64,000 bases of DNA, taken from Dendrobium chrysotoxum. Lineage: Eukaryota > Streptophyta > Magnoliopsida > Asparagales > Orchidaceae. The position numbers were made by a program, and so were the translations under genes. Below are positions 10,404 through 20,781 of the stretch, in pieces. The DNA lies in the NCBI GenBank assembly GCA_019925795.1, contig CM034312.1, positions 19,743,914-19,807,913 on the forward strand. The letters run 5' to 3'. The notes below the pieces were generated by a model. The model saw nothing but the letters and a program-made list of their open reading frames with translations, did no database searches and was not told where the DNA came from. Position 1 is the stretch's first letter, and each line of letters starts with the position of its first letter.

Positions 10404-13400
10404 TCAACTTTTGTTTATAGGCAAAAGTTCCATTCCCCTCGATGTGTCCATCACTTGCTTCTTTCCAAGTGGTTTTGTCAGAGGATCTGTTAAGTTCATC
10501 TCCGACCTCACAAAATTTAGGGATATTATCCCATCATTAAGCAAATGCTTCACAATATTATATCTTAGACGAATATGTCTGCTCTTCCCAATATATATTT
10601 TATTTTTAGCTCTAGCTATTGCAGCTTGGCAATCATAATGTAGAGACATTGATGAGATATGTCCATAAAAAATTGGAATATTGGCTGATTTCTAAGCCAT
10701 TCTGCTTCTCCTCTTGCTTTTTCTAAAGCAATAAATTCTGATTCCATAGTAAATCGAGCTGTACAAGTCTATTCCGAAGACTTCCAAGATATAGCTCTAC
10801 CAATGAAAGTGAAAATATATCCACTAGTAGATTTTATTTCATCAGAATCAAAGATCCAGTTAGCATCACTATATCCTTCAAGAATAGAAGGATAACCACA
10901 ATAAAGAAGTCCTAAATTAGAAGTTTCTTTTAAATATTTAAGTATTCTCACTAAAGCAGTCCAATGATCTTTATTAGGATTATGAAGATATGTACTAAGC
11001 CTATTTATAGCATAAACAATATCAGGCCTAGTACAATTTATAAGATACATAAGACTACCTATAATCTGAGCATACTCAGATTGAGATACACTTTTGCCCA
11101 AATTTTTTCTTAGATGTATACTAGCATTATAAGGAGTACTAACTGGTATAGAATCAAAATGTCCAAACCTCCTCAACAACTTTTCTACAAAGTGTTCTTG
11201 AGAAATTATGATTCCATCAATTTGTTTTCTAATGTTTATTCCCAATATTACTTCCGCTTCTCCTAGATCCTTCTTCTCAAATTTTGAAGATAAAAAAGAT
11301 TTAGTTTCTGTAATTTTAGAAAGATCAGATCCTAAAATTAACATATCATCTACATAAATATAAATAATTACTCCTGATTTTGGACTATCAAATTTATAAT
11401 AAATACATGTATTAACTTCATTAATCTTATAATCATTAGATATTGATGTATTATGAAGCTTCTATTGCCACATTTTAGGAGCTTATTTTAGTCTATATAA
11501 AGACTTAATTAACTTACAAACTTTCTTTTCAGTTCCAGGTACTATGAAACCTTCTGGTTGATCCATATATATTTCCTCTTCTAAATTTCCATTTAAGAAG
11601 GTAGTTTTCACATCCATCTGATAAATTTATAATTTAAATATTGAAGCTAAAGCAATAAGAGTTCTAATAGAAGCAATTCTAGCAACAGGAGAATAAGTAT
11701 CAAAATAATCCAGATCTTTCTTTTGAGTATATCCTTTAACCACCAACCTAGCTTTATATTTTTCTATTGATCCATCTGGTTTGAGCCTTTTTCTAAAGAT
11801 CCATTTACATCCAATAGTTTTAGTTCCTAGAGGTAAATCCACTATCTGTCAAATATGATTTGACATAATAGAATCCATTTCAACTTGAATGGCTTCCTCC
11901 CAAAAATTAGCATCTAATGAAGTCATCGCTTCAGAATAAGTTAAGGGGTCATTATCTAGTAATAACGTGTAAAAGTCATCTCCAAAGTTTTTCTTCTTTC
12001 TTATTCTTTTACTTCTAGATTCTAAAAGAGGAGTATCACTATTATTAAGATCAACTGAAATAGGTTTATTTATAGATAATTTCAAAGGAAATATATTCTC
12101 AAAAAACTCTACATTTTTAGATTCTATAATAGTATTATATTCTATAGCATCACTCTTAAGAACTATAAATCTATAGGTTGTACTATTTTCTGCATATCCT
12201 ATGAAAACACAATCACATGTTCTTGAACCCAATTTCCTTTTCTTAGGATATGGTAGAAGAACCTTAGAAAGACACCCCCACACTTTTAAATATTTTAGAT
12301 TGGGTATTCTATTCTCCCAAAATTCAAAATGTGTCTTTTAAGAATTTTTAAAAATAATTTTATTTTGTAAATGACATGCAGATAAAATAGCTTCACCCTA
12401 TAAATAATCAGGAGCACCTGAACTAATGAGCTTAGCATTCTTCATTTCTTTTAAGGTTCTATTTTTTCGTTCAGCTATACCATTAGATTCAGGTGAATAA
12501 GGTGGAGTTATCTCATGAATAATATCATTAGCTTCACAAAAAGAACTAAGAATTCTTGAGTCATATTCTTCTCCTCTATCGGTTTTAAGTCTCTTGATTT
12601 TTCTTTCTAATTTATTTTCTACTTCAGCTTTATATTTCATAAATTTTGATTCGGTCTCATCTTTATTTTTAAGTAAATATACTTATGTGTATCTAGAGAA
12701 ATCATCAATAAATATCACATAATACCTCTTTCCACCTTTAGATATATTATTTTTCATATCACCTAAATCAGAATGAATTAAAGATAATAATTCAGATTAT
12801 CTATTCATTACAGATTTATATACTTTCTTAGTTGATTTAGCCTCTACACAAATGGGACACTTATTAAAATTAGAAATAGATAAATTTTGTAATATTCTCA
12901 ATTCATGCATTTTCTTAATATAAGAACATGCCCCAATCTACTATGCCATAAATCCATACACTCAAGTAAGTAAGCAGAAGAAGAAGTTTAATTAATAGCA
13001 TTGATAACATTTAACATGAATAGACCATTGCTCACATAACATTTTCCCACAAAGTTATCATTTTTTGTTAATACTACTTTATCACTCTCAAAAATAACTT
13101 TAACACCAGCTTTTCCAAGTAAGGAGATAGAAACTAAATTATATCTAATTTGTGGCACATGCAAACATTAGAGAGTGTAAGAGTTTTTCCTGATGTGAGC
13201 TTGATGTTAACATTTCATTTTCCAACAACCTTTGCAACACTAGAATCTCCTATAAAAACTTGTTCTTCTTCTTCACCAAGACTAGTATAGGAGGAGAATA
13301 AATTTTTATTTGCACATATATAACGAGTGGCTCTCAAATCTATGACCCATGCTTTTCCTTCAACAAGATTAACTTCTGAGATTACAACAATAATAGCATC

Positions 13401-13500
13401 ATTGGTTTCTGTAATTTTGACATCTGATTGGTCATTCAATTTTTTGTGCCTGCATTATCTAGCAAAATGATCTGGTTTTTCACAAACGAAACAAGCACTT
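10404..13500 (-). pseudogene. Copia pol remnant (protease, integrase, RT, RNase H)
   Basis: Broken reading frames on the minus strand keep recognisable copia domains. A gag zinc knuckle at about 13448-13500 has a stop inside it. A protease-like segment (VIDLRATRYIC) has lost the DSG active-site triad. An integrase core piece at 12398-12640 has DRGEE and YSPESNGIAERKNRTLKE. RT pieces at 11627-11842 include GCKWIFRKRL and YKARLVVKGYTQ. An intact YVDD motif lies near 11350, followed by 10769-11344. RNase H with GYSDANW and an end segment IRLRYNIVKHLL closes the frame at 10404. Several stops and frameshifts rule out a functional polyprotein. Confidence 0.9.
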
Positions 13501-13550
13501 TTCTTCTTTTGTTCATTTCCTTTGACTTTGAAATTTTTATTTCCTTGTTT

Positions 13551-14252
13551 TTATTTGTAAAAAGGTTTTTTAAAACTTTTTCTATTCTTATTCCCCTCTT
13601 GTATCAAATTTGTATTTGAAGTAAAATCTCTGGCCCTTTCTAAATTAGTCTTTTTCCGGTTAGTCTCTTTAATTCTAATATCAATAATGACATACTCTAA
13701 ACTCATATCCTCACACTTATGCTTCATCATATTTTTATATTTTTTCCAAGATTCAGGAAGTTTCTCAATCAAGGATACAGTGATAAAAGATTCTAGTAAG
13801 TTAATTCCTTCATTCATAAGCTCACTAATAAGAATATGAAAATCATATATCTGAGCAGAAATTTTCTTAGAGTCATTCATCTGAAAGGCTAAAAAATTTT
13901 CTATAGTGTACTTCTTGGTTCCTACATTTTCTAGCACATATTTCTTCTCTAATATTTTTCAAATTTCAGAAGCATACTCAATTTTGTAGTAGACATCAAA
14001 TAACTCATTTGATAAAGTAGAAAGAATAATTGTCTTACAAATCTTATTTGCATTATTCCAATCAGCTAGAATGGTATCATAATTTTCCGTTCCCATAGAA
14101 GGTGGCAATGAAGTAAGTACATGCTCAACTTTAACAATATCAATGATAAACTTAACATTTGCTTGCCATCTATTAAAATTCTGTCCCGATAAAGGCTCAA
14201 TTTTTGTTAAGTCGGGAATTATTCTAGCCGTGATAATCATTGAAGTATCCAT
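13551..14252 (-). pseudogene. Copia gag remnant
   Basis: Two adjacent minus-strand frames resemble copia gag (UBN2/retrotran_gag type). The first starts at an ATG at 14252, only 18 nt inside the LTR, and reads MDTSMIITARIIPDLTKIEP with FNRWQANVKFIIDI. The second (13551-13937) continues with MNDSKKISAQIYDFHILISE and ESFITVSLIEKLPESW. The break between them lies near 13940-13958. A nucleocapsid zinc knuckle follows but contains a stop codon. Confidence 0.88.
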
Positions 14253-14270
14253 AAGATCTAACTTTAAGAT

Positions 14271-14894
14271 TGTTGTAAAAAATGTATAAGAGCTATAAGA
14301 CAATTGCAATAAGAAGACTTATCGAATAAATAGACCGAGGCGTGTGAAACACTGTTCTTAAAGTTAGATTTCTGCTCCTCCCAGGTATAAAGGTACACAG
14401 CGGCCTATCTCCCAGAATTCAACGGACTCTTCATGGTGATTTGCACTAATCATAGCGGGAAGCAGGAACAATGATGTAGATATTTGCTCTGAACATATGT
14501 ATGGTGGAGTGAATGATGAAGAGAAAAAAAAATAATTCTTGTTTTCATCATAACCAATAAAGCCTTATATAAACCATAAAAAGAAGGACCCTTTTAATTA
14601 CAAACTTATTGATAATTAATTTAAGCGTTTTCAAATCATGTCATAAAATAGCAATAAGTATTTTTGTTACAATAATAATTATTTATGTTATAATAATAAT
14701 AAGTATTTCCATTACAACAGTAATAATTATTTCAGTTATAATAGACAAAATTATTTTCGTTATAACAATAATAAGTTTTTCTGTTACAACAGTAATAATT
14801 ATTTCGGTTATAATATCAATAAATATTTCTGTTATAACAGCAATAATTATTTCAGTTACAAATTTTTTTTTTGAAAACCATAAAAAATATAACA
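14271..14894 (-). repeat. Copia 5' LTR (right copy)
   Basis: Same ends as the left copy (TGTTGTAAAAAATG to AAAATATAACA). A minus-strand TATA box (TTTATATAAGGC) lies at about 14564-14574, putting transcription start near 14535. Scattered substitutions and small indels against the left LTR show an insertion of moderate age. Confidence 0.95.
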
Positions 14895-14899
14895 GGCAT

Positions 14900-15327
14900 T
14901 GGGTGAAATTTTCATTCTGCCCATTCGTATTTGATTTATGTCATTGTGAGTATTAATACAGTGATGTTTGTGATTCGGTCATGACTATATTGCGGAAAAA
15001 TCATTGGTGATTCTATTATTAACACATGAGATATACCATATTATTTAAAGAGAATTTCGAATATAAATAGCTTATAGATGCACTCCTAAGAAATTATGTG
15101 ATATAAGTATTTCAACAATAGTATGTAGCCTATGTCGGAAACAAATTTGACTTTGTTAGCAAATTAGAAGAACAAAAAAGATTTAGATGAGAAGATCACA
15201 AAACACCAAATTTATACTCGTGTTCTTCTACTCTTGAATAATTATTATAGTATTTCTGTAATATCAAGAAATCATTACCAATGGATGTAGGGATATTATT
15301 TGAATATATGAATTTTAATAAAACTTA
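14900..15327. other. AT-rich stretch, nothing recognised
   Basis: No coding signal seen. Confidence 0.4.
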
Positions 15328-15450
15328 GGCTTCCTTTGAGACAACTTTTTACTACTTTATAAAGTAGCTTTCTTGAACAAAAATTTCAAATTTAAAATAT
15401 TTTATATTAAAAAATTACTTCATAAAACAATTATAAAGTTGTCCCAAACA
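15328..15450. mobile_element. Tourist-like MITE, copy 6
   Basis: Preceded by TTA. Starts GGCTTCCTTTGAGACAAC and ends AAGTTGTCCCAAACA. Arms CTTTATAAAGTAGCTT and ATTACTTCATAAA. The right terminus is eroded. Confidence 0.7.
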
Positions 15451-16068
15451 ATTTCAAATATTCAACATTTTTATTTTTGAATTATTAATTTACAAATTTA
15501 TCCTAATCACAAATATTAAAATAATTAATAAGTTTGAAGAGAAAGTCGAGGGTTTTTTTTTTTTCCTAGCGCTCCACCGCGGGTTCTAGATCGGCCGAAA
15601 ACATTTTTTCAAACCATCAGGCTCTCGATTCGGCGTTAAGAGTAGGACCCACTTTGCCCCATTACCCGTGGACAAACCCAAACCACAAGATCTTATTTTT
15701 TTCAACTGTTTCCTCTTCTGAACTCCACAGCCGATCAGCATGACGTCACCTGCACCGCCTAATTAACCATTAACCGCCCACTCAATTCGCCTCCTCTTCC
15801 AACACTCCACGAGTTCCGGATCCCGACACCCACCGAACATGTTGACCCGGTGGCCCTCTGCCCTCTGCCCACCACCAACCCCAAAGCGCTGTACACGTTT
15901 CGAAGCCCAGCGATTTTCAAACCTGGAAACATTAGTCAGGGTACAATAAATAAAATTATAAACTTTGGCTACCAATATCTTTGACCCACAAATGATTGTG
16001 TGATCAACCGGCAATTTCAACTCATAGAGAGTAGTATGAAGTTATATTATCATATTTTTTTTCTTATT
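15451..16068. other. Upstream region of the dirigent gene with a GC-richer block
   Basis: The block 15570-15960 is clearly less AT-rich than its surroundings and contains CCACCGCGGG, CACCGCCTAATTAACC and TGACGTCACC (a bZIP-type TGACGTCA core at 15740-15747). No conserved protein is encoded. It may be old genic or regulatory DNA of the dirigent locus. This is an inference. Confidence 0.4.
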
Positions 16069-16450
16069 TAGGCTTCATTTTAAAAGAAATTATTACGATC
16101 GAATATTGAATGTAGAAATAACGTTCCGATTCTAATAAAAATATGATGTGTGGATTAAGTATTATTATGTATTACTATATATTTAGCTGTGTATTATTGT
16201 ATATTAACTAGTACACAGTAATACTCACCAATACACAGCAATACATAGCTAAATACGCAATAATACTTAGTAATACACCAGTTTACGCGTCATATTTTTA
16301 TTGAAGCCCGAACGTAGCTCTACATCTGGTATCCACACGTAATATTTTTTCTCATTTGAGGACCACTATTTTATTGCTTTTTAAACCATTTTTTTAGTAT
16401 AATTTTTTTTGAAATAAAAAATTTGTACTATAAAGATGTTTTAGGTAAAA
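16069..16450. mobile_element. Tourist-like MITE interrupted by a Mutator-like MITE
   Basis: The MITE start (TTAGGCTTCATTT) is at 16069-16081 and its continuation (CATTTGAGGACCACTATTTT, then TTTTTTAGTATAATTT and TTTGTACTATAAAG) resumes at 16353. The inserted DNA is the element at 16086-16353. Confidence 0.6.
16086..16353. mobile_element. Mutator-like MITE, 268 bp, degraded
   Basis: The left arm GAAATTATTACG...CTAATAAAAATATGATG and the reverse complement of the right arm GAGAAAAAATATTACG...CAATAAAAATATGACG align over about 65 bp. The right arm retains GTAGAGCTACGT, shared with the element at 36516. The interior is made of GTATTACT/AATACACAG-type short repeats. The flanks ATTTTAAAA and ATTTGAGGA match at 6 of 9 positions, as expected of an old 9-bp duplication. 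Confidence 0.65.
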
Positions 16451-16802
16451 AAAAGAATATACTTAGAATACTAATAACAACTTAAAATTGTTTCTTTTTT
16501 CTATAAGAGCTCGTAATCATCTTTATAAAAAATTATAATCATTACAAATACATACTTAGTCATTACTTATATAAAATTAATTTCAAATGATCTTTTATCA
16601 GTTAAATTGAGATCAATTTTCTATACAAATTATCATTATTTTTTATTGGAGAAATATTTTAATCAGTTTTAGATTGTCAAAGAATTGATTTGGTGTACTA
16701 CTAATGGGTAGATAATTTTTAGCTTTGTTTTCCCTGAAGGTTGACTAATTATGTGCTTCTTTTCACACATAGTATAGTTCACAGTTTCTCCATCGGTCCT
16801 AT

Positions 16803-16811
16803 CTATATATA
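16803..16811 (+). promoter_or_regulatory. TATA box of dirigent gene
   Basis: CTATATATA lies about 55 bp before the dirigent start codon, a normal plant TATA-to-ATG distance with a short leader. The truncated paralogue at 33731 has the same arrangement (TCTATATATATACC at about 33649). Confidence 0.75.
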
Positions 16812-16865
16812 CCGACCAAGCTACGCTATACTCCATACCTTGACCTTCTCCTTCTCTCCATCGCC

Positions 16866-17429
16866 ATGGCTTCTCGTTTCCTTCTCCTCTCTTTCCTTCT
16901 CCTCCTCCTCTTCTCCATTACCACCGCCTCCTTCTCCACCACCACCACCCCCTCTTTCCCAACAAAGAAGCTCAAAGAAAAACACAGCCACCTCCACTTC
17001 TTCTTCCACGACATCATCAGCGGCCACAACGCCACCGCCGTTCCCGTCATCAAACCGGCCGAAGGCGCCCATTCCAGGTCGGCCTTCTTCGGCGCTGTAG
17101 TCATAATGGACGACCCGCTAACTGAGGGGCCTGACATGAACTCCCAGATCGTAGGTCGGGCCCAGGGCATGTACGCCGCGACGGCCCAGGATGAGGTGGG
17201 CCTCCTCATGGCCATGAACCTGGCCTTCACGGCTGGGAAGTTCAACGGCAGCGTCCTCTCCGTACTGGGCCGCAACCAGCCACTCCATCCGGTGAGGGAA
17301 ATGCCGATCGTCGGCGGCAGCGGGCTTTTCCGCTTCGCTAGGGGTTATGCGCTGGCACGAACTCATTGGCTTAATGTCACCAACGGTGACGCTATCGTGG
17401 AGTATGATGTCTATGTCATGCATTATTGA
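16866..17429 (+). CDS. Dirigent protein (intact, intronless)
   Basis: 187 residues, the usual dirigent length. Residues 1-21 are a leucine-rich signal peptide (cleavage likely after SITTA), so the product is secreted to the apoplast. The dirigent domain covers about 43-187: FFFHDI at 45-50, FFGAVVIMDDPLTEGPD at 74-90, IVGRAQGMYA at 95-104, NLAFTAGKFNGS at 118-129, GGSGLFRFARGYA at 150-162, and C-terminal DAIVEYDVYVMHY. N-glycosylation sequons are N55-A-T, N127-G-S and N170-V-T. Dirigent proteins steer stereoselective coupling of phenoxy radicals or related steps in lignan, lignin or terpenoid-phenolic chemistry. The substrate of this one cannot be told from sequence. No intron is needed, as is typical. 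It has its own TATA box and poly(A) signal. Its codons are GC-rich against the AT-rich surroundings. A truncated paralogue lies at 33731, and no other host gene adjoins it. Confidence 0.96.
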   Translation: MASRFLLLSFLLLLLFSITTASFSTTTTPSFPTKKLKEKHSHLHFFFHDIISGHNATAVPVIKPAEGAHSRSAFFGAVVIMDDPLTEGPDMNSQIVGRAQGMYAATAQDEVGLLMAMNLAFTAGKFNGSVLSVLGRNQPLHPVREMPIVGGSGLFRFARGYALARTHWLNVTNGDAIVEYDVYVMHY

Positions 17430-17538
17430 TATTATTATTATTGTACGTTGGTACCATTTTGCATGTAGTTTGTATAAGTGTGCTCATGTTTTTGAGGTTA
17501 CAGCAGTGCTCATTGTACCCATTGAATAAGTTTATAGT

Positions 17539-17544
17539 AATAAA
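17539..17544 (+). terminator. Poly(A) signal of dirigent gene
   Basis: AATAAA about 110 bp after the stop codon, just before a long TA microsatellite. Confidence 0.6.
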
Positions 17545-17564
17545 ATAGAGTTATTTTATAATTG

Positions 17565-17568
<4 letters not shown>

Positions 17569-17611
<43 letters not shown>
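17569..17611. repeat. (TA)n microsatellite
   Basis: About 21 uninterrupted TA dinucleotides just downstream of the dirigent gene. Confidence 0.95.
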
Positions 17612-17614
<3 letters not shown>

Positions 17615-17761
17615 GGGGAAAACTTGATAGTTTTTTATTATAATTAATTAAATCAAAAGATTATTATTTATCGATTGCGCAAAAAATATTGTGTTATAGT
17701 TATGATTATATTTTAATTTATATAAATATTACTTCTAATCTTCTATATTGGCATAAGTTAC

Positions 17762-18205
17762 TTCAGATTCAATTTTGAACACGACTTGATAAATAGATCA
17801 TGAGTTGGGCCCGATGAACTAATAATTGAGCCAACGACTCGGCTTGTTAGCTTGTGAGTCGGTTCTTTTAAAAAGACATTGACATAAAATATACTTAAAA
17901 TATATCAATTTTATGAAACATATCAATTTTATGGAAGTACAAAGTTATTAAAAATATTTAAAAATTATGTTACAATTCATTATACATGATTTTTCATTAT
18001 TTCTCTTTTAAATTTTTTACCATTTATTATAATAATTTCTTGAATTATAATGATTTTCTCTCTTTCATTAAAAATGAGCCGGCTCAAATTCGTAGAATTA
18101 AGATCGAGCCTGAGCACAAACAAGATCAATTAATCAAAGTCAAGCTCAAGCTAAGACAGAGGTGATTCGAACTTGACTCGATTTTTTACATCCACTCTTT
18201 TAAGA
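17762..18205 (-). repeat. Dispersed GAGCTCGAGC-type repeat, inverted copy
   Basis: Reverse complement of the family at 4196: GACTCGGCTTG and GTGAGTCGG on the left, CTCAAGCTAAGAC and CTTGACTCGATTTTTTACATCC on the right, with an AT-rich middle. Confidence 0.55.
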
Positions 18206-18452
18206 TTGGTATTTGTGATTTTATGTTATAATAAAAATAAAAAAAATAAATTACAAGCCAAAACTAAATTTTAATTGAATATAATTAAAAAATGGAAAAA
18301 AATATTTTAAACTTATTATATCTAAGTAAATTTACTAAATAATAATATTATTATTAATTTCTAATTTGAAATAAAATTATCATATTAATGTGCTTTTTGT
18401 GAAGTTTAAAATTTTTATGGTTTGAAATTAAATTTAGTTAAATTTTATTATT

Positions 18453-18535
<83 letters not shown>

Positions 18536-18867
18536 GTATGATTATCTTTTAATTAGCATTTTTGTGTTTAATTAATGGTCGCACGTGGTGCATGGTTTAA
18601 TTTATTTGTATGATTAGTCAATATAATTAATGGTCTTTTATGTTTGACTAATGGGGCGAGGTTCATTATTTGGGTTGGTGGTGGTTTACTGGTTTCGAAT
18701 GCTCTATGCTTGGGATATTATTTTTTGCTTACATTGAAAAACAAAATTATGCTAGAAGATGAATATTATGATTTATTTATTTTATTATAATAAAAAAGAT
18801 ATATGGTTAAAATTATTAAATACATTTTAAAATAAAATATAAAAATAAAAAATGCTTAAAATGATTT
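18206..18867. other. AT-rich stretch with (AT)n microsatellite
   Basis: An (AT)n run of about 73 bp lies at 18459-18531. Nothing else was recognised before the gypsy target duplication. Confidence 0.6.
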
Positions 18868-18872
18868 ATAAT

Positions 18873-19914
18873 TGTTGCGGACTCAAATATACGCGGCGAT
18901 AGAGTTTAATATTTCCGTCTCAGCGTTGTACGTATATCCAGCACACAAACAGAAGAGTGAAAGAAACACCAGGATTTTTACGTGGAAAGCCCTGAAAAAG
19001 GGAAAAACCACGGGGCCACGCCCAGTTGAAAAAGTTCCACTAGTGTTGTTTGAAATACACGAGGCTGACTCGTCCTTTAACTTCAGGACGATCAGATTAC
19101 AATGAGTATCAATTACAAGGCCAAGCAGAGTTCCAACGTCACTCGGGCGTCAGACAGAATTCCGGCGTCACTTGGAAAGAAGTCCGGCGTCACTCGGACG
19201 TCGGGTAGAATTCTAGCGTCGGGCAGAATTCCGACGTTGCTCCCGTGTCGGGCAGGGCTCCGGCGTCCCTCGGGCGCCTGGTGGTGCTTCGGTGGTGTTC
19301 CGGCAAGGTTCCGGCGGTATTCCGGTGGAGTTCCGGCGGTGTTCCGGCGGTGGTCGAGGAGGAGTTATTCCCTCCTAGGCTTCTCTTCTCTTCCTTCTCT
19401 TCTTCTCTTCTTGGCTTGGGGTCCCCTCTTAAGAGAAATGAGGGGCTATTTATAGTTTTTCTGGAGTGGCATAGCTCGTAAATATGTGAGGGATCAGGGG
19501 CGAATAGGGAGTGATCCGGATGAACGGCCGATATTGAATCCCTTGATCGTGAACCGTTTATCAAGCATTTGAAGGTCTTAATGATATCAGAATTCTGCGA
19601 TCTTGGGCTCGTTGGATTCGTCTCGTCGAGCCGCTCGATTCGAGTATAAGCTCGCCAAAATCGGAGACCGTTTGGTAACTCAAATTGCTGTTCGATGCTT
19701 CCAATAGCACTTCGGGTACTTGATTTGGACTCGTTTGGGCTCGGATTGAGTCGAATTTGGTGTTGTTGGATTTGTATTTCCGAGACGCTCAGTTTGACTA
19801 TAATCTTGCTGAAATCGGAGTTTAAATGGTCTCCGAATTAATTTTTGAAGTTTCCGACTTGAGTTTTTCCTCGAGATTCGTGCCCGATCAAGATAATTTT
19901 TCGATGACGTATCA
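18873..19914 (-). repeat. Gypsy-type 3' LTR (left copy)
   Basis: Plus-strand ends TGTTGCGGAC and GACGTATCA. The TATA box is on the minus strand at 19446-19455. The block 19130-19360 carries short GC-rich repeats related to GGCGTCGGGCAGAATTCC and GGTGTTCCGGCGG. Confidence 0.96.
19446..19455 (-). promoter_or_regulatory. LTR TATA box
   Basis: Minus-strand CTATAAATAG followed by CCCCTCATTTCTCTTAAGAG. The same motif stands in the other LTR at 25270-25279 and in the related solo LTRs near 56104 and 61571, so it is the conserved promoter of this LTR family. Confidence 0.75.
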
Positions 19915-19930
19915 GTTGCCCCCCTATTTT
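19915..19930 (-). other. Polypurine tract
   Basis: The minus strand reads AAAATAGGGGGGCAAC directly before the 3' LTR, the expected place for plus-strand DNA priming. Confidence 0.75.
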
Positions 19931-20159
19931 CGGACGTCGAAGCTCCATGAGTCCGAAAATACTTTCTCCGGTATTTTACGTTGGCCGAATCGCAAAAAAT
20001 TGCGTTCCAGAAATTAAATATTTGCTCGAACTTGATCATAGAGGCCCCGTTGAGCTCCGAAAGTGTCAAAATTGAGTCCGGAACGTCGAAAAACGTGTCC
20101 GGGGACCCCAAAAACGTCCAATTTGGACCGTCCGGGCTTGAAATCGGAGCCCGGCAACG

Positions 20160-20265
20160 CGTAGGCGGCCGAACCGGCCGGCCGGCCGGCCGGCCGCCGG
20201 CAGCCGCCGCCGGCGGCGCCCGCGCGGGCGCGCGGGCAAGGGGCGCGCCCCTTGGCGCGCTCCAG
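20160..20265. repeat. GC-only palindromic block in gypsy interior
   Basis: Runs of GGCCGGCC, GCCGCCGGC and GCGCGCGGGC with GGGGCGCGCCCC form strong overlapping inverted repeats. This is the most GC-rich 100 bp in the window. An AT-only flank begins right after it. Confidence 0.8.
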
Positions 20266-20488
20266 CAGTTACCCTTTTAAATTTTTTTTTTTTTTTTGTG
20301 GGGCCCACAGGGATTAAAAATTCCCAAAAATCCGAAAAAATCCGAAAAAATTCCAAAAAATTCCGAAAAAATTCCGAAAAATTTAGAAAAATTCGAAATT
20401 CCTTCTAGAAGCCTCCTCCCTCCAATTTTCAAACATTTTCCCCCTCTTTTTTTTAATTTTTCCCTCTCTTTCTCTCCCTTTTTTATCC

Positions 20489-20496
20489 TATAAATA
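20489..20496 (+). promoter_or_regulatory. Plus-strand TATA box antisense to gag
   Basis: TATAAATA follows a long pyrimidine-rich stretch (20420-20488), the Y-patch-plus-TATA arrangement of plant core promoters, and faces away from gag transcription. It precedes a duplicated leader-like segment and an ORF at 20782. Transcription from it is inferred only. Confidence 0.45.
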
Positions 20497-20545
20497 CCCC
20501 CCTTGGGGTAATGAAAATTTGCACCGCATTCTCCTCTTCCCCTGG

Positions 20546-20755
20546 CCTTCTAGCTTTTGGCATTCTGAGGCTTTCCGCCGTTTTTAAGTAGGTGATTTTT
20601 CCTACTTGATTCGGCGCCCCTCCTTTTGCGCAGAAGTTAGCGGTTCCTCTCTTCTCCCCTCTAGCTTCTGGCATTTTGAGGCCTTCCGCTGTTGTTGAGT
20701 AGGTGATTTTTCCTACTTGATTCGGCGCCCCTCCTTTTGCGCAGAAGTTAGCGGC
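20546..20755 (+). repeat. Two-copy tandem repeat (about 110 bp)
   Basis: The segment CTTCTAGCTTTTGGCATTCT through GCGCAGAAGTTAGCGG is repeated once with minor changes, including the block TAGGTGATTTTTCCTACTTG in both copies. Confidence 0.85.
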
Positions 20756-20781
20756 TTCCCCTTTTCAGGAAGGGGAGCGGG

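Larger units (their letters stand above)
9229..14899 (-). mobile_element. Degraded Ty1/copia LTR retrotransposon with target duplication
   Basis: Two LTRs (9234-9846 and 14271-14894) enclose gag-pol remnants on the minus strand in the order gag, protease, integrase, reverse transcriptase, RNase H, which is the copia order. GGCAT at 9229-9233 and 14895-14899 is a perfect 5-bp target duplication. A purine tract (on the minus strand AAAATGTGGGGGAT) abuts the left LTR, which is therefore the 3' LTR. The position where a primer-binding site is expected does not start with the usual TGG (see findings). The coding region carries many stops and frameshifts, so this copy is dead. Confidence 0.95.

Noticed and set aside
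19102..19564. Proteins encoded by both strands of the LTR (also at 24926-25388)
   Set aside because: Identical frames occur in both LTRs because the LTRs are identical. They cross a GC-rich repeat and have no domain.
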